Source: Spinellus fusiger
Taxonomy: Eukaryota; Mucoromycota; Mucoromycetes; Mucorales; Phycomycetaceae
Length of the DNA stretch: 64,000 bases
NCBI GenBank assembly: GCA_025094145.1
Contig: JALLLS010000002.1
Location: 496,001 to 560,000, forward strand
Reading direction: 5' to 3'
The position numbers and the translations under genes are program-made. Within the stretch, counting starts at the first letter, position 1. Each line of letters opens with the position of its first letter. The notes beneath the pieces are model-generated. The model was not told where the DNA came from, made no database searches, and saw only the letters and a list, made by a program, of their open reading frames with translations. Of this stretch, positions 49,140-60,593 are shown in pieces.

Positions 49140-50355
49140 CATATCTATTTATTGAAAATAGAAAAAATAATAAGAATTAATACTTTGTATGGCCTCCTTT
49201 GGCATCAATGACTGCCTGATATGTATCTGTCATACTCTGAACTCATCGTTATACAATTTTAACACAAACTCTCTCTCACTCTTCTACAAGTAGAGCCCTC
49301 AAACCTTCTACATTGTTGATAGATACCCTTCTTAATTCAATTCGTCTTTCCAAGACCCACCAGACGTGTTCAATTGGGTTCAGGCCAGGGATTTGTACAA
49401 GCCACTACTCAAAGCACCCTAATTTGATGCGTCTCTTTTCACCATCCAGCATAGGCCCCAGTATGACAGCTGGAACCATCTTCTTGTAACAGAAACTCCC
49501 TGTCCTTTTTCTGATGCAATTCTATGAATTAAGGATAAAACTCACCAGCCAAAATATTGATATATTTGCCTTAGTTTACAGTGCCATCAACAGGGACTCA
49601 TGGGCCAAATCCACTCGCACAAAAAAACAGCACCAAAGCATGACCCCACCACCACCAAACTTCGTTGTTGGAACAACATAGTTAGGATTATACCATTCTC
49701 CAACTTTTCTGATGACAAGGGCACCTCTATTGTTCCCTCTCGCGGTGTACCTGGACTTATCATACCAGATGACGCCTTTCTACTGGTTGTTCGTCCAATT
49801 GACATGTTCCTTAGCCCAACGAAGCCGTTTCTCTTTGTGTTTTACAGTTAAAGCTGGCTTTTGAACTAGAGAAAAAGATCCAAACCCTAACTGATTGCAG
49901 TAGCTGATAATGGTGTTTCTACATACATCCACCTGAATCTTTAACATATTCGATTTCAGCTGATCGCATGAAGCAAATAAAATCTTTCTATTAACATATT
50001 CCAAGTGTCCAAGGCCCTTCTCATTAACTTTTTGGGGGTTTTATGATTCCGAATGTGATAATGATATGTGTTTATTAACTTTTCTAATACTATCCTGAAC
50101 TGTGGTTTTTTTTATATCTTAACTATACCCATGATCACAGTCAACTTTAATCCAGCTTTAAACTGGTAATAGATATCCCATAATATTCTATCTTTTGCTT
50201 TATCCTATTCGTGGAGAATATGAGTTTCTGACAATGTATATGACATGTTGTGTTGGTTTAACACTATTTTGAAAGAAGAAGAGTTTTATGCAAAAATAAG
50301 AGTATTATATTATAAAGTTTTTGGTAATTATTAAATTCAATTGGGTGTGGATGTA
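49140..50355 (-). mobile_element. Second Tc1/mariner-family relic, different subfamily
   Basis: The minus strand encodes a broken transposase. It has LGFGSFSLVQKPALTVKHKE and KRLRWAKEHVNWTNNQ (50004-49780), then GGGGVMLWCCFF, then LNPIEHVWWVLERRIELRR, then AVIDAKGGHTKY near 49195. Frames shift and stops occur, so it is dead. The right end carries TAAATTCAATTGGGTGTG (about 50333-50350), whose complement CACACCCAATTGAATTTA is a typical Tc1 terminal repeat. The same end occurs at about 52842-52860. Confidence 0.7.
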
Positions 50356-50394
50356 TTTATTCAAGGATTGATACAGTTCAAAGTATTTTTAATT

Positions 50395-51032
50395 TTGGGT
50401 GTAAATGTTATTTGCGTATTGAGCATATTAGCCACCTTATCATAGCCTTTGAACAATTAAGATATACATATAAACACTATGAATACCCAAATGAGGGACA
50501 AATGAGGGACAAATGAGTAGAAATTACAGTAGATGCTAAGTTAAGAATAGACATCCAAAAAAGCCATAATGCCAGCAAGGAAACCAGGACACCAAAAAAA
50601 AATAACCATCATCCTATGGTAATCCGAAAACCAATGAGGGATACTTAGAGCAACTTGGACAATCCTGAGAACACAGCTACAGCAACTACACTTGCAGCTT
50701 CTGGCTTTGCTAAACAGGTTATGAATGGGTGGTAGAGAAGTCTTTGCACTATATGATAGTGTTGGTATTCCTACTCAACACACCCATCAGCAGCCTCAAC
50801 GAGCAAGCTACCAGATGATGGATCTATTTAGGGTACATCATTGCCTTTGAGAAGCTTATGGAGTCAAGCCCAAACTAATGTCTATTCTTCATTGTCATTT
50901 CTATACATTTCTACTTATTTTTCATTATCTTTTCACTTTTGTATTTGTAGTGTTTATATATATGTCTTAATTGTTCAAAAGCTATGATAAAGTGGCTAAT
51001 ATGCTCAATGTGCAAATAGTATTTACACCTAA
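50395..51032. mobile_element. MITE-like element with 84-bp terminal inverted repeats
   Basis: Left 50395-50478 and right 50949-51032 are inverted copies, about 75 of 84 positions identical. Both start TT(G/A)GGTGTAAAT and contain CATTGAGC/TATTGAGC then ATATTAGCCAC and TATCATAG, and end TATAAACACT. The differences I see are all transitions. The 470-bp interior has no long open frame or known motif. It is a non-autonomous or deleted DNA transposon. The superfamily is not clear, since no certain target duplication was found. Confidence 0.75.
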
Positions 51033-51176
51033 AATAATAATAAAATAATATACTCTGGACTGTATGTTATGTCTTGATATGAAAACAGTTCGGAATTTGA
51101 AATATCCGAGGTTGCTTTCTGTTTACTTTATTTACACCAGAGCGTAGCTATATCAATTCTTTACCTTCATTACTCA
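51033..51176. other. Short spacer upstream of the HTH frame
   Basis: AT-rich linker between the MITE-like element and the HTH open frame. Nothing else is seen. Confidence 0.4.
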
Positions 51177-51590
51177 ATGTCTATTTCATTCATTGAAGAA
51201 GCAAATGACATTAAAAAAGCCTTCACGAATGAAGAAGCAACCATGACTGAACAACCAACCAACACAGAGAAAATGGACACCAATAAACAGAATTTCAGTG
51301 ATGAAGATACCCATAAGACTCGTAAAAAGGGAAAACGTGTTGATGAAGACATGCGCAAAACTATTGTACATGAGAATAAGGTCAATAGACTCAGTCAATG
51401 GAAGATAGCGGCTATGGTTGGCACTAGCCAACAGACTGTTTTCAGAATCTTGAAGAGGTTCAGGGAAAACGGCACTCTTGAGTCCATAAAAGATAAAGAG
51501 AGTGTATGCATAGGTACCAAGGAAGATGATTTGGAGAACTTGAAGGAAGAGCCACAAACCACTCCAGACAATGAAGAGATTAAGCATTAA
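51177..51590 (+). CDS. Orphan helix-turn-helix protein (Tc1/Psq-type HTH only)
   Basis: An intact 137-codon frame. Residues about 1-45 are acidic/polar (EEANDIKKAFTNEEATMTEQ). A basic RKKGKRVDEDMRK patch follows. Residues about 60-100 form a homeodomain-like HTH (NRLSQWKIAAMVGTSQQTVF, RILKRFRENGTLES), which is the N-terminal DNA-binding domain of Tc1-type transposases. The tail is again acidic (KEDDLENLKEEPQTTPDNEE). No catalytic DDE domain follows, and the next 230 bp do not encode one. The surrounding transposase relics are broken while this frame is open. It may be a fragment that happens to be intact, a transposon-encoded regulator, or a domesticated DNA-binding protein. No promoter evidence is available. 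Confidence 0.5.
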   Translation: MSISFIEEANDIKKAFTNEEATMTEQPTNTEKMDTNKQNFSDEDTHKTRKKGKRVDEDMRKTIVHENKVNRLSQWKIAAMVGTSQQTVFRILKRFRENGTLESIKDKESVCIGTKEDDLENLKEEPQTTPDNEEIKH

Positions 51591-51830
51591 CAGGATTAAT
51601 TTATTTATCAAGCCCACCTTCTACAAGCTGATGAAACAAACTAAGTTTTCCCTATAAAATAGTGTATCTGAATATGTCTTCATTAACAAACATAAGAATT
51701 AGACTGTGACTTGACCAATGCTACTTTACTGTCTGATATAGCGTCAAAGTAATAGACTAATAAGAGACCTCTTTGTATTTACAATGGATAATATAGTGAT
51801 AAAGAAAACAACTCATTTGAAGATAAGGTG

Positions 51831-52864
51831 ACCCTCAATAAGTAACCGCTTTTCTTTTTTCATTTTTCAAATGTAGATTATCTTCTAAATATACTTTATT
51901 TTAATAGTGTTATAACTTTATAAAATCATTAGCTAAAGACGTAATAGTTTCAACAGACATATGGCATGGTGTTTATAATACATAACAGTGGTTTTTATTA
52001 CAGGTTTACTTAGTAACCACTATTATTCTTTGGCATCAATGACTGCTTGGCATCTATCTGTCATATTTTGAATTTATTGTTATACAAGTTCAATACCAAC
52101 CCTCTCCCTCTCCTCTGCAAGTAGAGCCTTTAAACATTAAATATTGGTAATAGATGACTTTCTTTATTCAGTCTGTCTTTTTGAGGCTCACCAGATGTGT
52201 TCAAGTGGGTTCAAATCAGGATAATGTGTGTGATAGTAATCAAAATACCCCAATTTGATATATCTCTTTCTTCACTATCTAGCATAGGCCCCAATATGAC
52301 AGCTATCACTCTTCCCCAGTCAAGCCATTTCTCTTTTTATTTTGCAGTCAAGACCAGAGAGTGCTTTACATAAAAAGATCCAAACCCTAACTGATTACAG
52401 TAGTTGATAATGGTGTTTCTACATACATCCACATCAAACTTCAATATTCCCAATTTCAGTTGATTATATGGGGCAAATAGGTCCTTTCTAATGACTTTTT
52501 CCAGGTGTCTGAGATCTTTCTCACTGGCTTTATATATATTTTTTCCATGACTCTTTAAACGCAATGGTGACCCAAGTTCTTTGATGTTTCTAATACTATT
52601 TTGAACTATAGACTTTTTCATTTCAACTACACTTGTAATGACAGTCAATTTTAATCCAGACTTCAACAGGTAATAAATGCCTCATCATCTTTTATCTTTT
52701 CCCTTGTCCTATTCCCCATGAGTGTGAGTTTCCTGAAAATATATCTGACATGTTGTGCTGGTTTAATAACATTTAGAAAGAATAGGAGTTTTATGCAAAC
52801 AAAGAAAAAGTATTATTTTATTAAAACTTAGGCAAGTATTAAATTCAATTGGGTGTGACTGTAT
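51831..52864 (-). mobile_element. Tc1/mariner relic, chimeric ends
   Basis: The left terminus after TA reads AAGGTGACCCTCAATAAGTA, like the element at 48474. The right terminus carries TAAATTCAATTGGGTGTGAC, like the one ending near 50355. The minus strand has transposase pieces: GLKLTVITSVVEMKKSIVQN, KASEKDLRHLEKVIRKDLFA and VDVCRNTIINYCNQLGFGSF (52666-52337). A worn catalytic and C-terminal part follows down to the AVIDAKE-like end near 52030. Stops and frameshifts make it inactive. Two subfamily-like ends suggest recombination or nested copies. Confidence 0.65.
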
Positions 52865-53672
52865 TAAGTCAGTGCATGTAAAGTATAGGAGACCGATAGC
52901 TATGGCACCCTTTGAGAGATGGAATATCACAAGTGACACTGAGAAGTGATAGCTGTAATTCCTAGTTATTATATATAAATTAATCTATAAAGACAGAGAC
53001 GTTCTTAATAATATCCCAGTACTATTCATTCTCGGTAATATAAAGAACAGTGCTATCATACTATACTCATGTCAGTTGGAATAGAAATAAATATAAGAAT
53101 ACTACCCTTGTTATTCACAAAGTATTAAGAAAGAGTGTGTTCTTGATGACCTTATGACAAAGCACCGTTACTTATACACCATAGACTATCGAAGACCATC
53201 TCCACAAGACCATGGCTTTATTCAACATCCACTCAATTCAATTGAACTTGTATCTATTCAGATGGTGTATTCACAAGTAGCATCTATTCCAAATTCTATA
53301 GCTCTGTGGGATTGCAGCAGTCTTCATTTATGTAGAGTACTTTCTAGTATCAAGTATAGATAAAAATTCATAGTTGGCTGCTATCCCTTTGAATTCTAAA
53401 GTCTACCCTTTCACTCTCTCCTGTTCACAGGAAAAGCAACCACCACTATTTCCAACTCATTTACATTTGTATTCTATACAAAGTACAGCTATGTTGCATT
53501 ACACCAGAATATAGAACTTGAACACTTTGTGTGAGATTTCAGTATTAAAACTATTAATATTTGTCTTGTTAACAATATATATATATAAAGAATAGAAACA
53601 AAAGAGACACCCCAAAGAGTATATAGCATATACATCCATCGACGCATGATATACATAGTGAATATTTGAATA
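52865..53672. other. Intergenic DNA, svf1 3' side
   Basis: No supportable gene. A 69-codon plus frame at 53154-53363 has balanced composition but no recognisable motif. AT-rich repeats (TATATA) precede the 3' end of the next gene. Confidence 0.4.
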
Positions 53673-54979
53673 TTAAAAACCAGAAACAAACACAAGTTCC
53701 TGGAAGCAATTGCCTTGTACTTGCACTTTTTCCTCGCCCACTGTGATTTCAGCAGTAGCAGTATCAAGCCACTGGTAAATATAAGGCTTTACAACAAATG
53801 TCTGGACAAGTTTCTTAAGGAACCAAGGAATCTCAGAAAGGACATCAATCTTGTCGACCAAGTTCTTTACATCTACAGTCAGCACAATAGAGACATCCTT
53901 CAGTTCCTCATCCTCCTTGGCAATTGTCTTTCCACGCCAAGAGAGCTTGATCTTCTTAGGGATGTTGTATTCAGTCTCGGGGTCTTTCTCGAGATCCAAT
54001 AGCTCCACATGGTTATCCACAGACACACACACAAGCTTATCGTTGAGGACAAGTGATCCTTGGTTGATTTCAACAGCACCGTATTGTTTTGTTGTTGTAA
54101 ACTGCATCATTGATAACGAGGCTTCCTTGGCTTGGAAGTTGACGAAGTTCCAGTTGGAAGCAATCAACTGAGGCTGCATGCCTTGGATGGCATGGATAAA
54201 CATACCTTCGCCCTCAATCTCATGCAGTTGCTTGTTGATAATAAAGGTTCCCTTGGCAGCTGCCTTGGGCCAAAACTTGTGGGAGACAAACCCAGCAGCA
54301 GAGCCCTGGTCTCCACCCAAGTAGGTTTTGCCCTCACCCACCTTGAATCCAAGATCAACACGGGTAAAGTCAAGCGCTACCACAAGGTCAGGATGGGTGA
54401 CTTGCACTTGGTAGGCAGTCAGTGAAGGATCCATTGTGATATTGACATTGTCTGTCTTGACAGAACGACGATCGGCAGAGAGTTCAAACTTTGAAGACAT
54501 ATTGATATTCTTGAATTCATTGGTATTGGACTGTGCATCATAAAAGCGGCAGGTGAAGGAAATGGTAGGATTCCACAGTCTGACTTTTTGTTATTCTTTT
54601 TATATATATATATATATATACTCTCTTGTGTCTTTTTCATTACTTACCCAATGTTGGAATGAATAAGCTGAATAAAGGCAAATCCTCCTGTCTTTGTTGT
54701 GATATAGAACACTTGGTTCTCTGTAGAAGATCCAGAAGCCAATGCCCACTCAGTATCTTTATCAGTCAGCTTGCCATAGTACTGGCCATTTTGCACTGCG
54801 TCTGCCACAGACTTGATGGACTCCACTGTGGTGCCAAGACCAGTGACGTTGGAGACTGTACTGGAGAGTTGTGAGACTATGAGAACGATGAGTGTCCGTA
54901 GTAATATAATGGTAATGGTAATAACGATGATAATGATAATAAAAAAACAAAGGTAAAACTACTCACGCCAGGATGCCAT
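53673..54979 (-). CDS. Svf1-family (survival factor, lipocalin-like) protein
   Basis: Three exons on the minus strand, 54979-54967 (13 nt), 54876-54648 and 54579-53673 (1149 nt, 382 residues plus stop). The protein begins MASWLSQLSSTVSNVTGLGT, and then DTEWALASGSSTENQVFYIT, FAFIQLIHSNIGLWNPTISF across the second join, and TCRFYDAQSNTNEFKNINMS. SDRRSVKTDNVNITMDPSL-type text follows, then YLGGDQGSAAGFVSHKFWPK, with a closing barrel region (WNFVNFQAKEASLSMMQFTT). This is the arrangement of fungal Svf1/YDR222W proteins. They form tandem lipocalin-like barrels and, in yeast, promote survival under oxidative stress and ceramide transfer from ER to Golgi. The length fits shorter fungal members. The 13-nt first coding exon is unusual but gives the expected N-terminal amphipathic segment. 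Confidence 0.9.
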
Positions 54980-57900
54980 GATGTAAAGGAAAAAAAAAAG
55001 GTAGAACCAACCTACCAACCTACCACCGAAAAAATTCAAGAACACTTGTGAGTGTTTATGACGTAGAAGCCAATCTGATTGGTCATCTCAGTCGTCAAGA
55101 AACTGCGCCGAGAACCCTGTATTTTTAAGCTGTCCATCTTTTATAGTAATAAAAAGAGAAAAAAGAGAAAACCAAAGTGGTGCCCATAGCAAGTAGATTG
55201 TGTGGCGTTCCACACTCTTTCGATATAAAGTGGCATTGATGGCTGTAAAGACATCACTAGACTGTATTTATTATAAACTACTGAGAATAGGCTCAGTTAT
55301 AATCTGACTATTAATAGTGAGGTCATTTGGTACACACCCAAAGATTTTCTGATTTTAAGCGGTGATAACTTCTTCCTTTTACGTCACAATATAAATTCCC
55401 TTTTATGGAATTATGTTTGAAATCAAAGGTTTGCAAGTATCTAAATTATTATTTCCTTTTGTAGTCTACCTCAATATCAAATTGTATTATCAATAGAATA
55501 TAGTGTTTATGAATAAAATTGTTTAATTGTAATATAGATAATACTATAGTATAGCTATAGCTACTGCCCAAGTGCATTCCCTTCATAGCAATAGAATCCA
55601 CACCCTAAAAGCTTTGTGCTTTATTCTTGGGAGATAGATGACTATGCTCAGGAGTATACTTTAGACACTCTAGATAGTATAGAAGACCATTTAAGACTGA
55701 CTTGAAAGGGGTCTTTACTTGCCTAATAGCAATACAATGAGTGTCTTGTGGATTACAATGAGCTCAAGCCAAGATGAAGACACTGCTTACCTTTTTATCA
55801 CTAGACTAGTCCTTGGTAGTGCCTAAAACTTCCTTCTATTGTTTCTCTTTGTTAATAATGGCATATTACCTTGCTCAGTTATGCTCATCTTGACGAGTAC
55901 TTGGGTGTTAAGTTGTATGTGCAGTGTAAGAAATAACAAAAGTGGGGAATATCAAAACAAATAATAGTATTTCATCTATTATTCTGGTAATGTATACACT
56001 GGCCTCCACTCATAAAGTTCACAAGTCAAACAATTCACACTTTATTTGCATTGAGCCTAAAGTCCAGTATTAGAAACAATACCCTGTTATCATTAAGCAC
56101 TACTGTTAATACCAGTTACAATAAGATAATTGAGGTGATTATAAATATTGATTCAATAAATAAATACACTGTTCTTAATATAAGTGAATTTGGTTCTATT
56201 TTATTGACAATGACCACTAGAGTTAATTCAGTGTGTTCTATAATATATCTTTCTTAAGCAGTGTTATGCTACAAATACTGTGGGCTTATAGTTAACACAT
56301 TATGTTAAACAATAAATGCAGTGACTGAGTTGTAATTTTGGGGTGATTCTTGTTCTATTTCTTGTCTTTACAGCCAATTCTATACTTTTTAACTGTAAAG
56401 TCAGTAGCTATTGCTAAAATAGGCAGGTAGAGTTTGAAATAGCTCATTTAGACAGCGAGAAGGCATTCTAAAACACATTAGCCAATCATAATAATATTGC
56501 GATTTTATTCTCAGGCTATTTCCTTATATATCCCAAAAATCTCCTGGTGTGTATCTTTTTTTATTGGCATTTATTTGTTCGTCTTGTATAGCATTGAGGA
56601 TAATACTGAATACAATGGACATAGCCACCACCCCCCTCTTTCTTTCTTATTCTTATTAGAATAAAATACTAGAAGAATGAGTATAGGTTAAAATTGATAA
56701 AAAGAGATCAACTGTCTTCTTATTACAAAGGGCTTTGAAGTATCTTGTACACATCATGTACAAGGTACTTCTACTCTCTTACAAGCTAGTTCAATGGTCT
56801 ATATTAAAGTAAAATCTGTCTTGTAAGTGTCTAATCTTCTCTATCTGATAAAAGAATGATGGATTTGATACTGGGATGAAAATTGTTTCATTAGGACAAG
56901 TAGATTGATCTGTAACCCCATTACTGCCAATATTATGGTAAATCTATTTATTCTCATTGTTATTATTAAATGCATGATGGAGAATTATAATAAATTAGTG
57001 TATAGGAGAAAGTGGTACACATTCTATTGATTAGATTTGTAGGCCTGTAGGTTGTTGATCGGTACATAATGAAAAATACTGTAATAAGAAAATACATTAT
57101 AGCAAACTACACACAGCTGTAAGAAATACGAAAGGACTCTACATCGTTAATAATGTCCGTTTCTTTGATTCAATCGGAATAAGTTGTATCAAGTACAAGG
57201 TCATGTATGTCACAATAAGGATCATCTGTCTGTAGGATAAACAAAAATGTTCATTTGAGCTGATCATTGGACTACTCCTTTGAATCAAAACCACTGTTTG
57301 CTGTATTCTTTATTCATCTATAGCTGTCTTTGTTATTATTGCTATTATTGCTATTATTGCTATTATCGTTAATATTCTTCTTCTTCTCATTGATCTCCTC
57401 CGATGGATAGCATTCCTAAATATAAAACCAATCAACAGTAAAAGACAGGCATTCATGTGTGGATGTAAATATACTTTGCTTTAAACTCTAAACAGTCCAT
57501 TGAATGGGGTGAAACTTTATGCACAAAATCAACCTATTCAATATCTCCACCCAATTATCCACACATGGGCAGGCGATTGAAAAGAACAAAAGGTTAAGTG
57601 TTTTGTTCACTATACTCTTTTCAAGATAAACCAGCCACTGGTTTAGCTATGGAACCCATTTATTAATGCTAGTGATAATGGAACACAGATAAACCAGACA
57701 TGTATTCTAAACAGACGGAATAAATGAATGAATGAGAAACAGGACATTGGATTTTTAATGCAAAAGTCAGCCTTCTTTGCTGATATTTGATTACAATATG
57801 ACATTATAATATTACAGTAATTGAATCAACAAACAAGACAAAGTTACTATCAAACGTATCAAGATGAAACTCACTATTATGAATAGAATAAAAAGGGCAT

Positions 57901-58636
57901 CAGATCTTGACTGCATCGGCAATCATGCATTGTGCATCATTGTTTCAAACCCCCTAAAGTAGGATAGAATCTTTATTTCAATACTGAATGTCTTATGGAT
58001 AATGAATAGTGGAAAAGGATCTGTCATTCGATGGTCTGAATCTAACCCACCCATGGATATCTATGGATACACATATGCAATTTCGACAGACGTATGCCTC
58101 TACAATATCCTTGTATAAACCCACGAAAAAAAAGAAAGAAAAATCCCTCCATGGATCCAATATCCTTTCTCATTCTAAAGCTAACTGCTGATAATGGTAA
58201 TAATAAATAATAACAACACTAATAATAACACTAATAATCGTATAGTCTAAACAGGCTACACGAACTATAAAGTGAGGTTAAATAGTCCACATTGACTTTA
58301 TGCACATTTAATGCACCGATGCCTGCTCATCTTAGACCCCTGAATGTCAGTGCACTCGAGCTTATTATTGCTGTACTCTCATGACACGGAGGTATGCCAC
58401 TCTTTACGAAAAGGAAAAAAAAAGAGAGTCAATTCTGTCCCTCTCATCCTAGTCATTTAAACAGAGCCGCAACGAGAATGACATGTTTACAGTTTAGCAT
58501 TGCATGAGTAGATGTTTTTGAAAGACAAACTTCCTTTAATTTACTTTTTAGATGGGCTTCAGTGGACCTTGATAGTGTTAAGAATAGTATACACGAACCC
58601 TTTCTTATACTAAACTTAAGGATGAAACCTATGAGA
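54980..58636. other. Intergenic DNA, gene-poor
   Basis: It begins with the svf1 promoter. No gene could be established in the remaining 3.5 kb. A (GCTATTATT)n tract lies at about 57333-57368; on the minus strand it sits in a 34-codon Asn-rich frame after a possible acceptor (EECYPSEEINEKKKN-like), too little to call an exon. A 36-bp hairpin lies at 56736-56771. Confidence 0.45.
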
Positions 58637-59980
58637 TCAATTGGGCCATCGTCTGCCCATCCACCCAAGCTGTCCAAACACTTTCCAAAGAGCACTTGTC
58701 TTGTTGACATCCACACGACACAGCTTTTGCGCATCTGACTTTCTAAACGCCATATTATTTTCTGCATACTCTTTGGCACCACAAATAAGCACCCGTTTAC
58801 AGCGCAGATACTGGACAGGACTCAGCCGGAGAGTAGAGGCAATCGTTGCTTCTGTGGAATGTAGCCGACTATAATAAGGCTGGTGATCGATAGTGAGTGG
58901 ACCACCTATAGCATCAAGTCAATACCAACTCAATACTAAGTCAATACTAAGTCAGCACAGATAGCCAACAGCAGCATTTTGGTGTCTCCGTCTAATAAGA
59001 AATACAACTACATCTACGAATGATCTGACATGCACTGGGGCCTTACCTTTCCACACCACCTTTACTGTAGCACAGTCCAATACTTCTGGCTGTGGTACCC
59101 ACAAGGGCGAGAAATAGGATGCATCGTCAGTGTCAATATCAATGGTATCAAACAAAATAACTGTATCAACTTTTTCTCTTTTCGGTAGTGAGCGGCTTGT
59201 GTGAGGCTGGACAGTCGTGGTCTGTGTCCCTGAAATATGCTTGGACTCGGCCAATGGGTCGGTTGCTATCATTGCCTTTTTACTGGCTGGTAATACTAAT
59301 GAGTCTATTGTTGTGCACACACTCTTTCTTTTGCGATGATTCAGTGGGTGAGGTTCCTGGTGATGCTGGGTGTCCATACAGTGGGCAATGGAATAGTCTA
59401 CAGAGCAATCTAAAGAACAGTCTACTGAGAAATTTACAGAGCAATTCAAAGAGCAATCTAAAGAGCAGTTGACAGAATGAGATGGGATGTGAGTGGGTGG
59501 TGGTGTAGTATGGGCTGTATGGGTTGAGCTGGTGGATCTTGTGGATCTTGTTGAACTGGATGAGTTGACTGAGTTGACTGAACTCACTGAACTCACTGAA
59601 TGGACTGAATGGACTGAGCTGCCTGAGCTGCCTGAGCTGGTCGAACGCACTGGATAAAGAGAACTCTTTTCACGTACTGTACCCACTGGCTTTGGAAGAA
59701 GACTCAAATCCATTAGAAACGTCTTTTCAGATCCTTTGTTGTGGTGGGGTGTTGGTCTAAGAAAGTATATCATTCTTGCATAGTCCTGAATGAATTGCTT
59801 CCTTCCATGAGGAAAAGATTCAATCAATGGCTTCTTCTCAAGTGTCCATAGTGAGTCCAACACCTTGATTTTTCTATAGGCCTTGTTGGTCTCAGCAGGC
59901 GTTAGAGGTGGAGAAAGAAAGTCAACGGGTGAAGGGGAGATGTATTTGCCAGAAGAGCGTTGTATAGCACTAAGAGTCAT
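58637..59980 (-). CDS. SWIRM-domain protein (fungal Fun19/YOR338W-like)
   Basis: Two exons on the minus strand, 59980-59047 and 58905-58637 (1203 nt, 400 residues plus stop). The join at GTGTGGAAAG|GTAAGG and CTATAG|GT keeps frame. The C-terminal 85 residues are a SWIRM domain: LTIDHQPYYSRLHSTEATIA, STLRLSPVQYLRCKRVLI, KSDAQKLCRVDVNKTSALW and VFGQLGWMG. SWIRM domains occur in chromatin proteins and bind DNA or histone tails. The N-terminus has SPVDFLSPPLTPAETNKAY and FPHGRKQFIQDYARMIYFLR, a layout like yeast Fun19/YOR338W and S. pombe Laf1. The middle is very Ser-rich (SGSSGSSVHSVHSVSSVSS) followed by a Cys-Ser tetrapeptide repeat. The first ATG (59980) is taken as start. A role in transcription or chromatin silencing is inferred. 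Confidence 0.88.
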
Positions 59981-60593
59981 TTCTTCTTCTTTCAAACAAA
60001 CACTACAGTAATCGCCACAAGCAGAAACAATAATAGTAAAAAAAAACAAAAAGAACAAAAGTAGCACCTTTTTTTTCTTTCTTTCAATAAAGAAGTGCTT
60101 TTGTGTGGGTTGGTTGAGCTAATAAAAGGAGTGAGAGTTATATATGTATATGTATATGTATATAAATATATATATCTTGTTTGTATAAGAGAAAGAAAGT
60201 TCTATACAATAGAAAAAGAAAGAATTAGAAATAAGAACGAGATGTTACATGTTTAAAATAAAAACGCCTGTTCTGTAAGTAGTTAACTTTATGCATCCGA
60301 ACAATCTCCCGTATTGAAGAGCGAACCTCTGTTATTTTAGTCAGCCAGACAAAGGGTGTCCTATGCGCCCTAGATTCATTGTCCTTGTTGACATTCTTTA
60401 TAAAGTAAGGTAATGAGCTCAAGATACAAAAGGGGACAAGGACATGTCTGTGATCTACTCTCTATTTTGGGGTGTTTATTTTTTATTTTTTATTTTTTTA
60501 TTTTTTATTTTTTCTATACATCTTCTATACATCTTATATATCTTTATTTTTATTTATATGTATATCTATAAGCCTACACTGTAATAAACTGTA
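59981..60593. other. Intergenic region between SWIRM gene and WD40 gene
   Basis: This is the 5' side of the SWIRM gene, with A/T tracts and TATATG repeats (60140-60175), and the 3' side of the creC-like gene. A 65-codon minus frame (60225-60422) is balanced in composition but unrecognised, possibly 3' untranslated sequence. Confidence 0.4.

Noticed and set aside
57310..57420. Possible minus-strand last exon with Asn repeats
   Set aside because: Only about 34 codons, dominated by a trinucleotide-multiple repeat, and no upstream exons found.
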